Assembly: GCF_021462225.1 (NCBI RefSeq) | Contig: NC_061801.1 | Location: 10,722,125-10,786,124, forward strand | From: Girardinichthys multiradiatus | Taxonomy: Eukaryota > Chordata > Actinopteri > Cyprinodontiformes > Goodeidae | Direction of reading: 5' to 3' | DNA length: 64,000 nucleotides | Translations under genes and position numbers: made by a program | The notes under the pieces: generated by a model | The model's database searches: none | What the model was told of the DNA's origin: nothing | The model's input: the letters and a program-made list of their open reading frames with translations, nothing else | Shown: piece by piece, positions 60,609 to 64,000 of the stretch | Layout: every line of letters begins with the position of its first letter | Numbering within the stretch: the stretch's first letter is position 1

Positions 60609-63600
60609 CTGTAGGAAAGGTTTCACGGTTTAAATGACAGAAAACAAACGGATGAGTTTCCTTTTTGTTGCCATTTAAATGTACCTTTTTTTACTGTTAA
60701 ATCCGTTAATTGAGGCTACGGACATTTCAAGCGGTTTTCTCCTCAGTTAAATTGAGCAAATTCTTCATTTCTTAAACAAGCAGTAATATAGGGACTCTAG
60801 AGAAATAAAGCACTGTTAGAAGATATGACATTTGTTGCAACTTGTACTACAATCGCAATTTCAGTCAACATAATGGCAATTTACAGCTCTGATTACAATC
60901 AACTCTTTTAGCCCTTAAGGTAGTTAGATGATAATTAAACAGCAACAGTAAAAGTAAAAACGCTTCATTAAAGAGAGAGTAGGCAAAGGACGAAGCAGTG
61001 GCTGAGATGGCTCATTTTAAACTGTCTGTTCTCCCAAACACATCAGCTCCGAACTGCCTGTTGCTTCCTGATCATCAGAAAGACCAAGAGATGGACAGCG
61101 TGAAATATTAATCGGTAAACAGCAACATATTTGGAGGATTTGATAGAGCGAAAAGGATCAGAATCAATTTCTTCCACTAAAAGTTTGCGGTCAGCGGTTT
61201 TGACATTCCCACTGAAACAGATACTCTATGCTATGATTGTGAAATTAACCCGTCCGATTTATTATATCATCAGCACAAAACTCTAGATTTCTAAATTTTC
61301 ATCTAAAGAATGAGGTTTTATTTAATAAGTTTCTCTTGGCTGCTGTTTTGACATTAAAAATAACTGAGTTCTTTCAAAGATTGGAGGTCTGTAGCTATTG
61401 ACTGTAAATAACCGCCGACCTCTGCACACAACGAGCCTCAGCATCTGTCATCGCACTAACAGTCGACTGTGGAATATTTAGTGGCAGGGAAATTTCACAA
61501 CTGGGCTCAATGCACAGGTGGCGTCCTATTCTGGTACCATACTTGAATCCACTGGAATCGACTGAGCTCCTGAGAGCAACCCATTCTTTTGTAAGTGTTT
61601 GCAGAACCAGCCTTCATGCCCAGGAGCTGGATTTTACCCTGTGTGTTAGGTAATAATCACTTCTTGATTAATATAACCATAACTGACATATAACAACTAA
61701 TATGCATTCCATGTTTTAAAATAAAGAGAAACAAACACAGGCTTGTCTCTACACAAAAAAAAAAAAAAAAAAATGCCAGCTGTTGGTCTTTGTTCAACAC
61801 AATGCAGTGTCTGCAACTACATTTCTGGCCACACTTAAATAAAAGTTGGGTGCTTAGAAAAACAAAACCAAAAACAAACGTACATTTTTTAACATTTCAT
61901 TACCTAAGGTCGGCCAAGTTGGGACAGCTGGGTTCCCTAATCAATAGAAGATGACCAGACATTAAATGCTCATAAAGACAATAGTTAGTTATTTATATTC
62001 TGCAGCCTTGCTGGTGGAAATGTGTTTTGGGAAGTCAGCGTACTACATCTGACTCTACACTACCACTAAAACAGGATTAGGCGTGATGCAGTTACTGGTA
62101 ACAATGCATACTCAGGTTTTTAAAATTTATGGTTTCAAAACCTCTAAAAACATCCTACAGTTTCAAGCCCTATTAATGAGATGTCAGAGAAAGTGCCAGA
62201 GTTTTCCTCAGGTTGTTTAGAGCATAGAATAACGCAGGGCTGCCCCTTCCCCACCTGTTGCTGCACTGTTTTTAGCAACGTTTCTACTTTATCTTAGGTA
62301 CAAGACAGACTAAGCTGTTTGGAAATATTTATTGCCAAACAAAACAAGGATAATCATGAGATTGAAACTAAAGAAGTACCATCCCTCATTTTCATTAAGC
62401 AGCCTAAAACTAGTCTGATTAATTAACCAGCTAAAATCAGTTTGTTAAATCTGTTAAATCACAACAGATTCTGCGCCATGAGCGCTGGACTACAACTACC
62501 TAACCAAGTAGCTCATTCTGAATTTTACATTAGTGTTGAAATCTAAATAACAAATATTTCCAATAACAGTATTAGAGCTTTCCTGTCAATATGTGATCAT
62601 ATTTTTCCAGCAGTGGAAACATTAGTGTTTATGTTTTAAATAAATAAGTTGTGTAAATACTGTTAACTTGGGATATGTTTTCCTCAGAGTTGTCATGTGG
62701 TGAAAATCCCCTGACAGTGCACGCCTAAACAGGACAAAGACATCCAGATTTTAACTGCTGTAGTTTTGTGTTTTGGGGTCTAGCATTTTACTGTGGAACT
62801 TCCTCTCTATGTCTGTAGCTGTCCAGCTCTGTTTCCGACAAAGACGTAGGCTCTGTTACAAGGCATTGTGCATTTTTTTTTACCAACTTCCCCGATTAGA
62901 TATGGCTCCAAAGTAAACTACATGCACCATCTACAAATCTGACACCCCAATCTATTGAGTTCATACACCGCCTCCCCCCTCCTCCTCGACCATATTATCT
63001 ACCCTGCGTGACAAGCCGGTAATGGAAAAATCACACTAAGCAAATGGTTCTTCTAATAACAATAAATTTCCTATAAAATTATGAAGGGCCCAAACCGTTT
63101 CCTTGCATCTATTTTGCTATGAATTCTAATTAAGGTACCAGGGAGGCAGAGAGTGCTGGGTCATCACGTCAGAGACAACGTGCGCCTTTTTGATTGATGG
63201 CCCGGCGTGGGGTCGGCCTATCCTCCCGTCAGCGGCTCCTCTCCTTCTCTCTTCCTCCTCCCTCCGTTTTCTCTTAAATTAATGGGCATCTCACCTAGAC
63301 CCTAATCATAGTACCCATCCCCACCCCCTGCTCTTCCTTTCTGTTCTCATTTCAATTTTGCAGAAGGTGCAGGGGGAGGGACGGATGGGAGAGATCGATC
63401 ATTTATCTTGTAATGGCTGGATAATAGATCCATCACGGTAAAACAGCTGCACAAACTCCTATGTTGTCTCAGGCCTTCCCATTTTCTCTTTAAACCGTCC
63501 TGCCTACAAGCAGCTCGCCATGTGCCACAGGCATTTAACTAAACGGTAGCAAAAGTATGTGTCAGGACCAGACAAGGCCACATGCTGAGCAAAGACCAAG

Positions 63601-64000
63601 TGTTTCAGCACCATTAAAACACCGGTTTGGTAGTATTCATCCACTTATCTGCTGGTCATTTGTGTTATTATGCAATATTTTAATACCACTGACATTTTAA
63701 AAGGTTCATTTAAAAGCCACCACAGACACAAAAAAAAACAGAAAAATTAGCTGAAAAATTACCTTCTCTGACTTGTGAGCAGCAGTCGAATGTGAAAAAA
63801 CTACTTTTTTTCTATTCATTAAAAGCATCACAGAGAATATTCCGACATTTTTTCAAATCTGTAAATATGTTCTCTGATGCATACATAGGAATCTTGTAAT
63901 TCCTGAATTTTCTGTTGGATTCAAAACAAGAAACCTTCCAGCACTTTTCCTTCTTTCTTAATTTTTTACAACGGTTACATATAAGAAAATAAAAACAAAT
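60609..64000 (-). other. Upstream ap3b1 intron (partial)
   Basis: 3.4 kb with no exon: the residues expected before LVAGSVV were searched for by eye and not found. Contains an A-run (61755-61773), a repeat-family piece near 63890-63960 and a possible regulatory stretch at 63120-63440. Confidence 0.6.
63120..63440. other. Candidate conserved non-coding segment
   Basis: Repeat-free, relatively GC-rich in an AT-rich intron: TTTTTGATTGATGGCCCGG (TGATTGATGG is a PBX/HOX-like site), TTAAATTAATGGGCATCTCA, CCCTAATCATAGTACC and GGAGAGATCGATCATTTATC. Pyrimidine-rich run in the middle. Non-coding; conservation untested. Confidence 0.3.

Noticed and set aside
60609..64000. Preceding ap3b1 exon
   Set aside because: The expected trunk residues before LVAGSVV were not seen in any minus-strand frame, so the exon is taken to lie beyond the window.

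Overview
The window is nuclear DNA from a vertebrate, almost certainly a teleost fish. It holds one multi-exon gene on the minus strand whose protein is clearly the beta subunit of the AP-3 adaptor complex (AP3B1 type). The gene sits among repeats typical of fish: several lineages of Tc1-like transposons, an L2-like LINE, a tRNA-derived SINE and a Ty3/gypsy element with the unusual Gmr1 gene order. The species cannot be fixed; a percomorph such as a cyprinodontiform is a guess.

I placed 21 consecutive coding exons of ap3b1 from 60608 (first exon seen) down to the stop codon at 8290. All introns are GT-AG and every phase matches. Together they encode 893 residues of a protein that is normally about 1,090 long, so roughly the first 200 residues lie beyond the right edge. 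Exons 1-11 encode the helical-repeat trunk, exons 12-15 the acidic, serine-rich hinge, and exons 16-21 the C-terminal part and ear. The 5' half is compact (53.7-60.6 kb). The 3' half is stretched by long introns, of which the last two (8444-19735 and 19875-30809) are about 11 kb each.

Layout: 0-8.3 kb is the 3' flank, with an L2-like remnant (0-1.1 kb), a short Tc1-like remnant (5.8-6.3 kb) and AT-rich DNA. From 8.3 to 19.7 kb come the last exon and last intron, with a SINE, a decayed Tc1-like copy and one nearly intact Tc1-like element. From 19.7 to 30.8 kb come the penultimate exon, a second copy of the same Tc1-like element, a Harbinger-like element with terminal inverted repeats and a Gmr1-like retrotransposon. 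From 30.8 to 45.1 kb are exons 16-19 with long introns. From 45.1 to 60.6 kb is the exon-dense part. From 60.6 to 64 kb is an upstream intron.

No second host gene was found. The most notable observations are: (i) two copies of one Tc1-like element, about 99% alike, flanking the penultimate ap3b1 exon, each disabled by a different lesion; (ii) the integrase-before-reverse-transcriptase order of the gypsy element and an internal deletion that fuses integrase to RT; (iii) an (AT)38 microsatellite 17 nt from a 3' splice site; (iv) a roughly 300-bp sequence present twice in ap3b1 introns; and (v) several non-repetitive, homeodomain-motif-rich intronic segments that could be long-range enhancers, because AP3B1 neighbours the homeobox gene OTP in vertebrates.
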